NCBI GenBank assembly: GCA_015183035.1
Contig: JACZZP010000019.1
Span: forward strand, 310,001-374,000
DNA length: 64,000 nucleotides
Direction: 5' to 3'
Source of the DNA: Meloidogyne chitwoodi
Lineage: Eukaryota > Nematoda > Chromadorea > Rhabditida > Meloidogynidae
In this document: in pieces, positions 1 to 10,492 of the stretch
Numbering within the stretch: position 1 is the stretch's first letter
How the letters are laid out: each line of letters opens with the position of its first letter
Made by a program: the position numbers and the translations under genes
The notes under the pieces: model-generated
Database searches by the model: none
What the model saw: only the letters and a program-made list of their open reading frames with translations
What the model was told of the DNA's origin: nothing

Positions 1-1
1 C

Positions 2-283
2 CATAATGCAACAGTTGCAGCCCGTGAAACTAATGAGCTTCTTGGCCAAGAAGCCGTCTCTGCACGAATGGCACAACGTTATTACAAAAAATTTCGTTCA
101 GGCCAAACTCAACAATTTCGTAAGAGTGGCTCTGGTAGACCTGAAACGGTCAACAAACAAGAAATTGATAAAAGAATAAAAAAAACTCCAGATGCATCAC
201 CTGCAGAGTTGGCTAAAGGGCTTTGCCACAGAACAACTGCATGGCGTTATCTCACAGAAAGCCGTAGTAATAATTTTGAATAA
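2..283 (+). pseudogene. mariner-family transposase, N-terminal fragment (cut by window edge)
   Basis: An open frame runs in from the left edge and stops at 281-283. It reads HNATVAARETNELLGQEAVS, then MAQRYYKKFRSGQ, then SGSGRPETVNK, which matches the first helix-turn-helix of mariner/SETMAR-type transposases: an N-A-T-x-A-A-R-x-I/T-N start, W/Y-F/Y-K-K-F-R-S-G, and the GRP hinge. A second HTH-like stretch (ASPAELAKGL through TAWRYL) follows. The protein stops about 94 codons in, so the DDE/D catalytic domain, which should follow at roughly 150-340 residues, is absent. The apparent ATG at 68 lies inside the HTH and is not the real start; the true start is outside the window. Downstream sequence is plain A/T-rich DNA with no recognisable catalytic remnant, so this is probably a dead fragment. 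Family assignment is fairly secure; subfamily is not determined. Confidence 0.75.
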
Positions 284-1014
284 ATAAATAATCGAATTTA
301 TATTATAATTTCGTCTAAATTTTTTATCAATTTTTATAACTTTCCTGTATTACCCATAAAAGTTTTTTCACTTTTGACTACAAATGGTCTTATAATATAA
401 TGTCATGTTTGTGACATGTCTTAATTTAAATAAAATATAAATTTATGTAATTTTAAAGCTAATTCCAATTACAAAAGCTAAACCCGCAGAAAATATTTGC
501 AATGTAGATTTTCTCACAATCAAATTTCTATGCTTAGAGTGGATGATCAAACATTTGTTACTTCACTTTTTATAAATCATGTCCGTACTTCTGTTTTAAA
601 GATTTTCTTAATTAAAAATTTATTTAAATTATTTTTTAGGTTTGTATAAATACACCAAAATATAATAAACTAATATTTTTAAAATAAAATTAAAAATTAA
701 TTTAAAAATTAATGACATTTTTATTAAATAAGCAATTTTGTTTTACATTTAATAATTTATTTAAATTTATTGATAATTATAATAATTATCTTAATTATGA
801 TTAACTTCAATATATAATAATATAAATAAATTACTGTGGATTTATTCATACAAAATTTAAGATCGAAAACATTATAAAAAATATATGGAAGAAATTAATA
901 TAAATATAAAAAGATACATCTAATTTTATTAAATATAAAAAATAAATTTTTATTAAAAAAAATAAAAGAATACGGAAAAATTATTATTTTTAAAATAAAA
1001 AGTATTTTTAATTT
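284..1014. other. A/T-rich intergenic DNA
   Basis: No coding frame, repeat boundary or RNA gene was recognised between the transposase fragment and the haspin pseudogene. Confidence 0.6.
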
Positions 1015-1328
1015 TTAGCAGGTGTTTATCCAAAAATTTTGATAAAATCTTGAACAAATTTAAAGAAGAAAAAGGTGAAAATATTGCCGTAAATGAACTT
1101 AATGTTGATAATTAAGAACATAAGTATGTTCTATTACTAAAATTGATAATGAAAAAAAAGTTGTTGATGAATAGTGTTTTTATTTTTAAATTAAAAAATT
1201 TGATTAATTTTTTAAATATAATTTAACAAAAAAATATAATTAAAATTAAATACAATAAAAAAATTTAAAATTAAAAACTATCTAATAAGATTTTTTATGA
1301 TAAATATGAAGTTAATATACGTTCACAT

Positions 1329-2529
1329 TAGAGATCGGACTGGATCTGGATCCAGACCTGGATTTTTCCTGGATCCAGAGTCCAGATCCAGGCATTTTTT
1401 AGGAATTCTGGATTTTTTCTTGACCTGGATTTTTCCTGGACTCCAGGTCCAGACTCTGGTCCAGGTCGATAAATTAAATCAAGAGTCCAGATCCAGGTCC
1501 AGAGACATTTTTTACCTGGATTTCCTGGAGTAAATTTTGTTCAAAAGTTAAAATGGAAATTGAAAATTAAGAGGAAAATGAAAGATTTATCTATAATTAA
1601 ATTGTTTTTTCTTCTAAAACGAGTATGGTTGGGTGGGTAGTGCGTTAGTCTAGGAGCTTACCTTGACGTTGGTTCGACTCCTATGTTATTTACGATATAT
1701 CTTTAGGACATTAATTATTGTTGAATTGTTTTTTATTTATTTTTCTTTCGTTTTAAAAAATTTTAACTCTATTATAAAAATATAATTTCTATATTTTTGA
1801 TTGCAACAATAAAAATGACGAATTTTTGCAAATTATGTTGCATTAATTTTTCAAAATTTTCGTCCGCGTAGATAAAAAAGTCTAATTTTTGGCAATAGAG
1901 GTTTAAAAAATTTTGAAATTTTTCGCCTGCGGCGCTAAAAATGGAAATTTGTTTGTATTAGTGAAGTAAAAAATTTTCACTAATGGCATTAAAAAAGGAA
2001 TTTTTAGCAATAGAAGTATAAACTTTTAGAAATTAGGGTTCATACGGTTTACGGTGTTAAATTATGGTTACAGATAACGAATACAGTACATTTCTCTTAC
2101 GGTGAATCCCAATCGAATGATACCCTCTCTGGGGCGGAAATTCTATAAATTTTTCCCATTTTCAGAGGCCTATATCTAGGTTCATAGACTTAATCGCATC
2201 AAAAGAGTGATACCATTCGACTCAGCTCATCGAAATGAATCGAATAGTAATATTTTAATGCTAAATATTCATTTTTACACATATTTAAAAAAAAATCCAG
2301 ATCCAGGTCTGGATCCAGGTAAAAAAAAACCTGGATTTTTTCTGGACCTGGATTTTTCCTGGACTCCAGGTCCAGAGTCTGGTCCAGGTCAATAAATAAA
2401 ATCCAGATCCAGAATCCAGATCAAGGATTTTTCAAAATTCCTATCTCTAGTCCAGAGTCTGGTCCAGGTCAATAAATAAAATCCAGATCCAGAATCCAGA
2501 TCAAGGATTTTTCAAAATTCCTATCTCTA
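1329..2529. mobile_element. non-autonomous hAT-like element with TAGAGAT ends
   Basis: The 1201-bp element is bounded by perfect 8-bp direct repeats GTTCACAT at 1321-1328 and 2530-2537. Ends are TAGAGATCGG on the left and, inverted, TAGAGATAGG on the right, fitting the hAT pattern of short TIRs and 8-bp TSDs. Both termini carry many copies of CCAGATCCAGG and its complement (about 1337-1532 and 2296-2505). An 80-bp block containing TATCTCTAGTCCAGAGTCTGG-like sequence is directly repeated near the right end (about 2371-2530). No transposase is encoded. A tRNA-like stretch lies at 1626-1690. Short open frames here are by-products of the repeats. Confidence 0.85.
1626..1690 (+). ncRNA. tRNA-like sequence inside the hAT element (pseudo-tRNA)
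   Basis: A perfect B-box type motif, GGTTCGACTCC (about 1672-1682), follows a D-arm-like GGTTGGGTGGGTAGTGCG by about 45 bases, which is near normal tRNA spacing. The acceptor and T stems pair poorly, so this is probably a decayed tRNA or tRNA-derived sequence rather than a working tRNA gene. Confidence 0.4.
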
Positions 2530-2744
2530 GTTCACATGGTCTACATACGAAAATTATTGACTAACAATTCAAGAATTAATGATATATAAAAAAATATGGC
2601 TATTTTTGCTAATTTATCAGAAGATGATGATATTTTTGTGGTAATGGTTTAGCTGATGGTGATGATTACCAACATATATTTATCGGCGAGATATTAATCG
2701 GTTTATTTTTATATTATACTTGTCATTCCCTTAAATATTTACCC

Positions 2745-3087
2745 TTAAAAATTCAAATTTTATTTATTCTTTATTTTTTAAATAAAATAAAAATTATAAA
2801 TTAATTTAAAAAACTTTATATTTATTACATCTAATATAATAAAAATACTACAATAAAATTATATAATTACAAATTAACTATATTAATATTAATATGTACT
2901 ACAATGATATTTTAAATAAATTACTACATTATTAAATAAAAATTAACCTAATTAAATTTAAAAAATATTACATTAAATAAAACGACTTTAAAATTAAAAA
3001 TAAAATCTTATTATTTTCTTAAATATTATAATTAAAATACAAAGAATATGGCTATGATATTAAAAATCTACATTTGAACATTATTTT
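2745..3087. repeat. dispersed repeat, Y block (copy A)
   Basis: This A/T-rich block closely matches 23001-23067 plus 23665-23945 (copy B). Shared landmarks include ATGTACTAC, AAATTACTACATTATTAAAT and ACATTTGAACATTATTTT. In copy B the block follows the X block directly; here it precedes the X block, so the two loci are circularly permuted relative to each other. Confidence 0.7.
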
Positions 3088-3475
3088 AAACGGCGGGTCT
3101 CAATGTCTTACAATATGGTTTTTTGAAAAGGTCGAACTCCTAATTCCGGGTTCGACCGAGTTACAGACATGCTTCTTCTGGACCAAATCAAATATACTAT
3201 ATGTGCTTTCGAATGCCGTTTAGATCATTCCGATCGGATTATTTTACGCAAAGTTAGAAAATTCACGTTTTTGGCCTAAATGTGTAAAGCAAAAACAGTA
3301 TACCTTACAATTGCGGCCATAACTTTAGACCAATCGAACCAAAAAATTTCAAATTTTGGGTTTCATAAGAAAACAGTTAAAAGAATTTTTTTACAAATTT
3401 TCAAATTTCTATGTACACAATTGAAAATTTTATGAGCAAAAAGATTAGCGACACTAAATATGACGCGACCTAATA
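3088..3475. other. GC-richer non-coding block of unknown type
   Basis: Sequence of distinctly higher G+C than its flanks lies between the Y and X blocks and is absent from copy B. It contains a hairpin with 8-bp arms (GGTCGAAC at 3130-3137, GTTCGACC at 3150-3157). No TIR, TSD, poly-A tail or open frame was recognised, so it is probably a mobile-element fragment but is unclassified. Confidence 0.4.
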
Positions 3476-4965
3476 GTATTATATAAAAATATTATTAAAA
3501 TGTGTTATAAATTAAATAATAATTTAAAAATAAATTTATAGGAAATAGAATATATTAAATGAAAATAATTTTATAGGAAATATATTAAATAAAAATAATT
3601 TTTAATACATATTTAGTTAAGAAAAAATATTTATTTTGATTAATCAACGTTAAAAAAAACATTTAATATTTATAGGCATTTGAATTTAGCCTTTACAATT
3701 TTTTATTAAAGAAGAAAATGTTTTATGGAGAGAATGATTAATTTTTTTAAATAAATAGAAAATTTTTTTTTTAATATTCAGATTTAATTTTTTTGTCCAA
3801 GACAGCCTGAAAAATAGAAGAATAAAAAAAATACATGCTAGGCCTAATTATTAAAATAAAAATTATTAAAAAATGAAGATATTTATTAAAATAAAAATAA
3901 ATTGACTGACATTTTTTATTTAAAAAAATTTAATTTAATAGTTTATCCTTTTAATCAGAGCTGCCAGATGAAAAAATGAAAAATCCGCAAATTCATCAAA
4001 AAAAATCCTCATTTTGGGCAAAAATCCTCAAATTCACAGGAAAAAATCCTCATTTTTGGACAAAAATCCGCAAATAATAAAAATGCTTATTAAAGTAGAA
4101 ATTTTTTAATAATGTTCATATTTTTCTTTATTAATAATAGATTTTAATAATTTATTATTGGAAATAATCATCTTGTAAAATTCTGTGCATGAAAAATCAT
4201 AATTAATCTTTACTTGGGTTAATGATTTGACGCGCCGCAGGCGCAAAATTGCTCCACCCCAGAAGATCGAACCAAAAGATCGTTCAACCAATTGATACAA
4301 TTGCTAATTCGGTCAAATATCTTACAACTAGTTGGTATTGCACAAACTTGGATATATTGGGAGTGTTTTATTATTTTTCCGTTTAAGTGATTGGCCCAAT
4401 TGGTTGAATCATTTGGGTTGACACCGAAAAATTTTGGAGATCTAATGTACTCTAGTTAACTAAAATTTACTTTTCAGCGCCGCAGGCGAAAAATTTTGGA
4501 AATTTTTGTAGTCTAGTTGCCAAAATTTACCCAAAAATGGCAATTTTTAATTAAATTTCTGAAAAAACATCAAAAATATCCAAAAATATCAAAAATCCTC
4601 AAAAAACACCAAAAATCCGCAAAAATCCGCAAATCCTCATTTTCAAAAAAAATCCTCTTCGATTTCTTAAAATCCTCAAAATGAGGATAAATCCTCACAT
4701 ATGGCAGCCCTGCTTTTAATAAACAAAGTCAATTTTACAAGAAAAAAACTTATTTTCTTTTATTAATGAACTTTGCTCTTTTCGTCACGTGCTCACTTCT
4801 TTTTCTTTTCCTTCTCTTCTTTTATTATAAGTAGAGAAATAATTTTCTTTTCCTCTCTTCTTTTCTTTTCCTCTTTTCTTTTCTTTTCCTCCTCTCTTTT
4901 AATATAAAAGTACAGAAAATTGACTTATCTTGTCATTCTCTTCTCGAAAACAACTCAAATGTTAT
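3476..4965. repeat. dispersed repeat, X block (copy A), split by a hAT element
   Basis: 3476-3947 and 4721-4965 together match 22322-23000 (copy B) almost collinearly. Shared landmarks include AAAATGTNTTATGGAGAGAA, GACTGACATTTTTTATT, TTAATGAACTTTGCTCTTTT, the CACGTGCTCACTTC stretch, and a TTTCTTTTCC pyrimidine tract that ends in GTACAGAAAATTGA. Copy B has no insertion at the corresponding place, so it acts as an approximate empty site for the element at 3956-4712. Confidence 0.75.
3956..4712. mobile_element. non-autonomous hAT-like element, CAGRGCTGCCA ends
   Basis: The 757-bp element has TIRs CAGAGCTGCCA and (inverted) CAGGGCTGCCA and a perfect 8-bp TSD CTTTTAAT (3948-3955 and 4713-4720), the signature of hAT elements. 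Subterminal regions are dense in AAATCCTCA and AAATCCGCAAA repeats, pointing inward from both ends, which could be transposase-binding arrays. GCGCCGCAGGCG motifs occur at about 4231 and 4475. A 64-codon minus-strand frame at 4106-4300 resembles nothing I recognise and is probably chance. The related X block at 22322-23000 lacks the insertion. Confidence 0.88.
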
Positions 4966-7338
4966 TCAGATTTAAATAAAATAATTTAACTTAATAAAAT
5001 ATTAAAAAAATTTTTTTAAATATAATTTTATTTATCAAACTAAAAATTTTTTTATAAAATTAATATCCTGCAATAAGAAAGGAATAAACACGCTCTAATT
5101 TATCTTAATAAAAATAATTATTTTCATTTTATTAATTAAAAAAATATTGTTGAAATTTTATTATTAATTTAAAATTTATAATTATTAAAATTACCAAAAA
5201 ATATTAAATGATTTTAAATAATAAAAGCTTTTCTGATTTGCCATTTAGAGTTCATGAAGGAATAATTAATTTAATAAATAAAAAATAATTTATAATAATT
5301 AAATAAATTAAATACCTAATATTATGTAATTATTAAATAAAATATTTAAAATATAAAATGTTGGTGAAGATCTATTTTTTAATTTTTTGTAAATTATTAT
5401 TAAATTATTATTGTAATGCATTTTAGAAAAGAAAATAGTATAGAATTTGCATGACTTCTGTTTCGTTTTATTGACCCCATCAAATATTTATCTTTCCTTT
5501 CTATATATATTTTATGCCTTTTTTTCCCCCAAAAAAAAAATTAATGTTGGTTTATTTATGATTATTTCGTTTTGAGTTAAAGGAGTTTTATATTGCGCTT
5601 TACTTATTTTTATTGTGTTTTATTATCCTAATTTTCTATTACTTTATTAAATTATTCTAAAGAATAATATTTACAGTAAAATGTTTTGAAGGTCATGATA
5701 AATATTTTCTCGACAATAATTTTATTAATTTAAAATTTTTAAATATAATATTTTAATTAACAAGTCCATTTTTTACTTAAAAGAAGTTCTTTTGCTTGCT
5801 CAAAACTACAGAATTAAATTTTTTATTTAATTAAATTTTATTGAATATTTAAAATAAATTATATCACACAAAATTATATAATTTTAAAAAATAAAATTTA
5901 AGCATTATATAAAATAATATTTTAAAATTATTAAAAAAATCTATTATTAATGCTTCAACTAAGCAAACGCCAATTGCAACAATGCTATCTTTATAGCCAA
6001 CTATTTGTAAAAATAAAATAATTAAAAAATTAAATATTTTCATTTTTTAATAAATTTATGATTTATCTATAATTTAATTTAAAAATATAATTTAAAAATT
6101 TAATTATAATTTAAATTTAATTTTAAATAAAGTAAATTATTTATTAAAATTATTTAAGTAAAAAATATTTTATTTTTAAATAATTTTTTTTATTTAATTC
6201 AGAATTATACAATATGCTTAGGTGAAGGCTTTACCATTCTTCTATTTATTTTTAATAAATATAAATAAAATTTATTCTTTTTCTAAATTTTAAAATAATT
6301 AATTTATAAAAATATTTAATTAATATTATTATTTTAGCAAATTAATTTTTGAAGTTATTATCATTAAAAAGTTAATTAAACCTTTATTAGACATGATCAT
6401 TTATTTATAAAAATTAAAATAATTAAAAAAAATAAAATTAATTCTTCTAAAAATTATACGATATAGCATAATCACTGGCCTGCTCCCTAAATATTCAAAG
6501 CAACACTGCAAAAAACTATGCATCTTATGGTTATCTTTTTTATAAATTCATTAAATAAAGTAAAATTAATATTAAATTTAAAATAAAATAAATTTAATTT
6601 TATATTTTTTAATTAATTAATTATTCAGCTAACTTATCATTTAAGAAAAAATTAAAATAAAATTTTTAAAATGTACTTTATCTTTGCAATTATAAACTAC
6701 TAAAAAATCTCCATGGAAGGATGACCACTGTTCAGAAAAAATACTAAAAAACTTTTTATAATTATAAATTTTTAAAATTTTTAATAAATAAAATTATATT
6801 TATAAAATTCAAAAAATTACTCTATCCCCTATATTGACATAGCATCTAAAATATTTTTAGCCATTTATTTTTAAAATTGAAATAAATTTAAAATTAATTA
6901 TTAAAATTATTTTTTTATTGATTAAGATTATTTTAATTTAATGTATTAATTTACAAATAATTTAAAAATAAATTTAAATTAATTCAATTAATTAAAATCT
7001 CCAATAAATTTATTATCATTATTTGCTTTGATGGCATTAAAAATTAAAAAATATTATTTAATAAATAAAGCGACAAAAAATAAAATAAACATTTTAAATT
7101 AAAAAAAATAAAAATAAAATTTAATAATTTAAAAATAAATTTAATTATAATAAATATTATTATTTAAAATATTAAAATAAATTATTTTAAGTAAATAAAA
7201 TACATATTAAATATTTAATAATAAAATTAAAATTTGCTAAAATTAATTAAAATTTTCTATTAAAAATAATATATTAAAAAAATTTATTAATTATTTTTTA
7301 GATATAATTTCTTTAATTAATAAATTATTTATTATTAA
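4966..7338. other. A/T desert with no recognised feature
   Basis: Nearly pure A/T is interrupted by short GC-richer islands (for example 5435-5530, 5945-6000, 6460-6530, 6700-6740 and 6815-6855). A homopolymer triad of 7 T, 5 C and 10 A lies at 5519-5540. No gene was found. Confidence 0.5.
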
Positions 7339-10169
7339 ATGCCATTCACGCCAGAAAATTCCAGAGAAAATTTGAATAAAAGAAATGCCATTTTTGACCA
7401 TAATAAAGGCACAAATTCTGCCAAAAATACAAAACTTTTGCAAGGTTTTTTAAAATAAATGTATAAATTACATATTTTAAACATTAGCAAAACTTGATAA
7501 AAAATATAAGAACAAAATTCTGGAAAAATGTGATGAAAATTATGTTCTTACCTGGGATGAATTTATTGTTACTTCAAAATTTAATTGTTTAAGCAAACTT
7601 GGAGAAGGTGATTATGGTGAAGTATATAACGTTTCTTTTGGTGCTAGTGAATATGCTTTGAAGGTTTTCTTTTTAATTTTTTATAGTATAATTTTTGAAA
7701 ATTTAAAAAATTTAATACCTTTTCGAAATTTGTTTAATTTTATTTCGGAAAGCTTTTGCAAGGAGCTAAGCTCTGACTACAAAATTTATATAATTTTTTT
7801 CCATTAAATAAAATGTTTAAAAATTTTTTAATATTACAGGTCATCCCTATCACTGAAGCAAATTCTGCAAAAACAATCTATAGCGAAGTGTTTATTACTC
7901 AGAAACTTTCTTCACTCAGAGAAGATGATGATGATGCTACTACCTCAAGTTTTATACGTCTTGTTCGAGCTTCAGTTGTAAAAGGTTTTTTTATTTAAAA
8001 AATTAATTAAAAATTTTTTTATTTTTCAAGGCGAATATCCTGAAATGTTATTAGTTGAATGGGACAAGTTTAAAAAAGAAAAAGATGAAATTGCAGTAAA
8101 TAAACGACCTGATTTTGGTGAAGATGGTCATTTTGTTCTTTTAATGCTGCAAAATGGTGGCATTGATTTGGAGTCATATTTAGCTGAGGAGGTTTATTTT
8201 TTATATTTTTGAAAAAATGGTTGGACTTTAAAAATTATTTGCCATAAAATTTTTTTGTCCTTCCATTTTAATTTATTCTTTTTTACTATAACTTTTTTCT
8301 AATTTTTTTCCTTTTAAAGTCTGTTAATACAGCTCAATGTTTTTCAATATTCTACCAAGTTGCACTGTCATTGGCTATCGCAGAGAAGAGATTTGAATTC
8401 GAACACAGGGATCTACACATTGGCAATATTCTGATTTCTAAAATTGAAGCTGGAAAGAAGAAGCACAAAGATGGAATAAAGTTTTCTTTAAAAAAAATTT
8501 TTTTAATTTATCAAATTTTTTCAGATTTGTTTTTGACAACAACGAAATAATTGTGCGCTCTCATGGTGTCAAGGTATCATTAATCGACTTCACAAATTCA
8601 AGGATGCTGGATGTAGAAAACAATATGGCTGTGTATGTTGATCTCTCAGAAGTGGAAATTTTTAATGGAGATGGTTTGGACAAAGGAGGAGATTACCAGT
8701 TCGACATTTACCGGATGATGCGAGAAATTAATGAGTTTGTTTTATTTTTTAATTTATAAATTTTGAGTTTAAATAGTAGTAATGAGGTGGGAAATTGTTT
8801 GATTATTCATTTAGTAATAAATAAAATTAAAAAATAATTTTACATGTAATGTGTGTTGGTTGAGTGGTATCATTCTACTGCTGTATTCTAACAAAGGAGG
8901 GGTCGGCAAGTGTACGTGGAATTTCGCGATAAAACTTGGTGGGTGGATAGATTGACCCCCCTTTGTATTGCAAAATTTTTACCATTTTTGCCAAATGGAT
9001 TTCTGGGCTGAGATATAGCCAGATAAAGGTTTTCCTTCCACATTTAAACATTTAATTTCACCTATAATTATATCTCTCGTTGGTGCAGTGGTAGTGCTGT
9101 CGCCTGTGTCTTTTTCCCTTGGGTTCGAATCCTCTTCGGAGAAAATAATTTATTTTACCCCCAATTTCACGTTTTAGCATACATTTGATTTATAAATTAA
9201 TATTGTAAAATAATTATTATTAATTATAATTTTAATTAAATAATATTTAATTTAGTTAAAAAGTTATTTCTTTTTCAATTTCTTTTGTTTTAATATTTTA
9301 ACAAGATTTTTACTAAAATGTGAAAAACAAAAAACCTAGACCAAAAATAAGAATATTTATTATATTTTTAAAAACATGTAGGTTATTAATTTAATTTATG
9401 TTAAAAATAGAATAAATATTAATTAATTAATACATATAAAAATATGTAAATATTTTTTCTTTAATTTTAAAAACAATTTAAAAAAAATAAATTATTTTTA
9501 TTTTTTAACCTTCCTAGATTTTATTTAATAATAAAATATTTTTACTATATTTTTCTCTTTCTTTTTTAATTTCTTTTGCAAATGAAAATGAGATAAATTA
9601 CTTTCTCCGATGAGGATTCGAACCCAGGAGAAAAAGCGGCAGCACTACCACTGCACCAACGAGAGATATAATTATAGGTGAAATTAAATGTTTAAATGTG
9701 GAAGGAAAACCTTTATCCGGCTATATCTCAGCCCAGAAATCCATTTGGCAAAAATGGTAAAAATTTTGCAATACAAAGGGGGGTCAATCTATCCACCCAC
9801 CAAGTTTCATCTCGAAATTCCACGGACACTTGCCGACCTCTCCTTTGTAAGGTTCGAATCCTTTTGAAGCCGGAAGTTTTTCTTTTGCTTTTTCGCAATT
9901 TAAAAATATTTTAAAATGTTAAAAATTTTTTTTTATAAATTTTAAAATTTTTTTCTAGCAATAAATGGGATCCTTTTGAGCCAAAAACAAATTTACTGTG
10001 GCTTCATTACTTGGCATCTAAATTATTTCAATCACCTGCAATTATTAAAAGTAAGAGGAGAAGGAAAAAATTTACTACATTTTTTGATTGTTTAAAAGAA
10101 TATAATAGTACTTCAGAGTTTATACAAGACGAAAAAATTAAAAAGAAATTTTCTTATTACTGTTTTTGA
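7339..10169 (+). CDS. haspin: haspin-type atypical protein kinase (histone H3 Thr3 kinase family), 7 exons
   Basis: Exons by splice site and frame are 7339-7444, 7488-7663, 7840-7984, 8031-8191, 8320-8480, 8525-8734 and 9959-10169, totalling 1170 nt (389 residues plus TGA). Phases match at all six junctions. Kinase features are a Gly-rich loop GEGDYGEV (74-81), catalytic Lys94 (YALK), a likely helix-C Glu110, HRDLHIGN (225-232) with Asp227 and Asn232, and IDFT (270-273) in place of the usual DFG. The haspin signatures [11 protein letters not shown] (about 305-315) and NLLWLHYL (331-338) follow. DYT/DFT, QFDIYR and LWLHYL are diagnostic of haspin, which phosphorylates histone H3 Thr3 to recruit the chromosomal passenger complex in mitosis. 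The N-terminal extension is only about 70 residues, far shorter than in vertebrate haspins, as is common in nematode family members. No catalytic residue is missing. Intron 6 (8735-9958) holds a 956-bp transposon. The ATG at 7339 is the first in frame, but an upstream exon cannot be excluded. Confidence 0.9.
9073..9143 (+). ncRNA. tRNA-like unit in left arm of the 8892-9847 element
   Basis: A box TGGTGCAGTGG and B box GGTTCGAATCC lie about 45 bases apart. The D stem can pair (GTGC/GTGC with G-U pairs), and five pairs form between the 5-prime TCTCT and the 3-prime GGAGA. The anticodon stem does not close, so this is a tRNA-derived Pol III-type unit, not a standard tRNA. Confidence 0.5.
9599..9668 (-). 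ncRNA. tRNA-like unit in right arm of the 8892-9847 element
   Basis: Inverted partner of 9073-9143 with the same A and B boxes. It differs by several substitutions, mainly in the anticodon-arm region, so the two arms have diverged while both Pol III boxes remain intact. Confidence 0.5.
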
Positions 10170-10484
10170 AGTTTTTAAATTTATTTAAATTTATTTAAAT
10201 TTTATTTTATTTATAAAAAGTTTTTTTATAGTTTTTAAAGTTTAAAAATATGTTTTTTAATTATTAAATTAATATATACTAGCGAAAGAGTTCGCGCGAA
10301 CCAATAAACTTAACAATACATAACACACTTTAAAAATTTTTTTTTCTAAACCTTCAAACCAAATATACAAAAAATTAAACTTATACTTATATTTAAAATA
10401 CAAAATTAAAATAAATTTTATATAAACAAAAAAAAAATACAAAAAAATAATTACACAAAAAAATTATTAAAATTTATTTTTTAC
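10170..10484. other. haspin 3-prime flank, A/T-rich
   Basis: Sequence between the haspin stop codon and the next transposon. No clear AATAAA was identified directly after the stop, and no other feature was found. Confidence 0.4.
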
Positions 10485-10492
10485 CTTATAAT

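Larger units (their letters stand above)
1015..2715 (+). pseudogene. haspin-like kinase pseudogene, interrupted by a hAT element
   Basis: Two segments align by eye with exons of the intact haspin gene at 7339-10169. Segment 1015-1180 matches the exon at 8031-8191: it shares an AG acceptor, the GxYPxxL start, and a run of Lys/Glu codons followed by IAVN, but it carries in-frame stops. Segment 1285-1328 plus 2530-2715 matches the exon at 8525-8734, covering the DFT (DFG-equivalent) region and the DYQFDIYR region, again with stops and indels. The exon with the HRD catalytic loop is not visible between them. The second exon is split at 1328/2530 by a 1201-bp hAT element whose 8-bp TSD (GTTCACAT) is exon sequence. 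The copy therefore lies in the same orientation as the functional gene about 5 kb downstream and is non-functional. Whether decay preceded the insertion cannot be told from one copy. Confidence 0.8.
8892..9847. mobile_element. inverted-repeat DNA element with TAA target duplication, in haspin intron 6
   Basis: The 956-bp element starts CAAAGGAG and ends CTCCTTTG. The arms are about 250 bp (8892-9145 and 9597-9847) and near-identical in inverted orientation, with an A/T-rich centre. Flanking TAA at 8889-8891 and 9848-9850 is a 3-bp TSD of the TWA type used by PIF/Harbinger elements, though the TIR itself does not prove that superfamily. Each arm carries a tRNA-like unit with Pol III A and B boxes. 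No transposase is encoded. Confidence 0.75.
8855..9861 (+). ncRNA. tRNA-like sequence split by a transposon insertion (pseudo-tRNA)
   Basis: An A-box-perfect D-arm motif TGGTTGAGTGG lies at about 8859-8869, and a perfect B box GGTTCGAATCC at 9851-9861 sits immediately outside the other end of the 8892-9847 element. If the element and one TAA copy are ignored, the two boxes come to lie about 35 bases apart with a 4-bp T stem (AAGG/CCTT). This is somewhat shorter than a normal tRNA, and no acceptor stem pairs. It is probably a decayed tRNA or tRNA-derived sequence that served as the insertion target. Confidence 0.45.

Noticed and set aside
1297..2395. Frames rich in Asp-Pro-Gly-Ser-Arg as collagen- or effector-like proteins
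   Set aside because: They are CCAGATCC repeats at the ends of a hAT element. The same applies to the Gly-Pro frames at 63320-63626.
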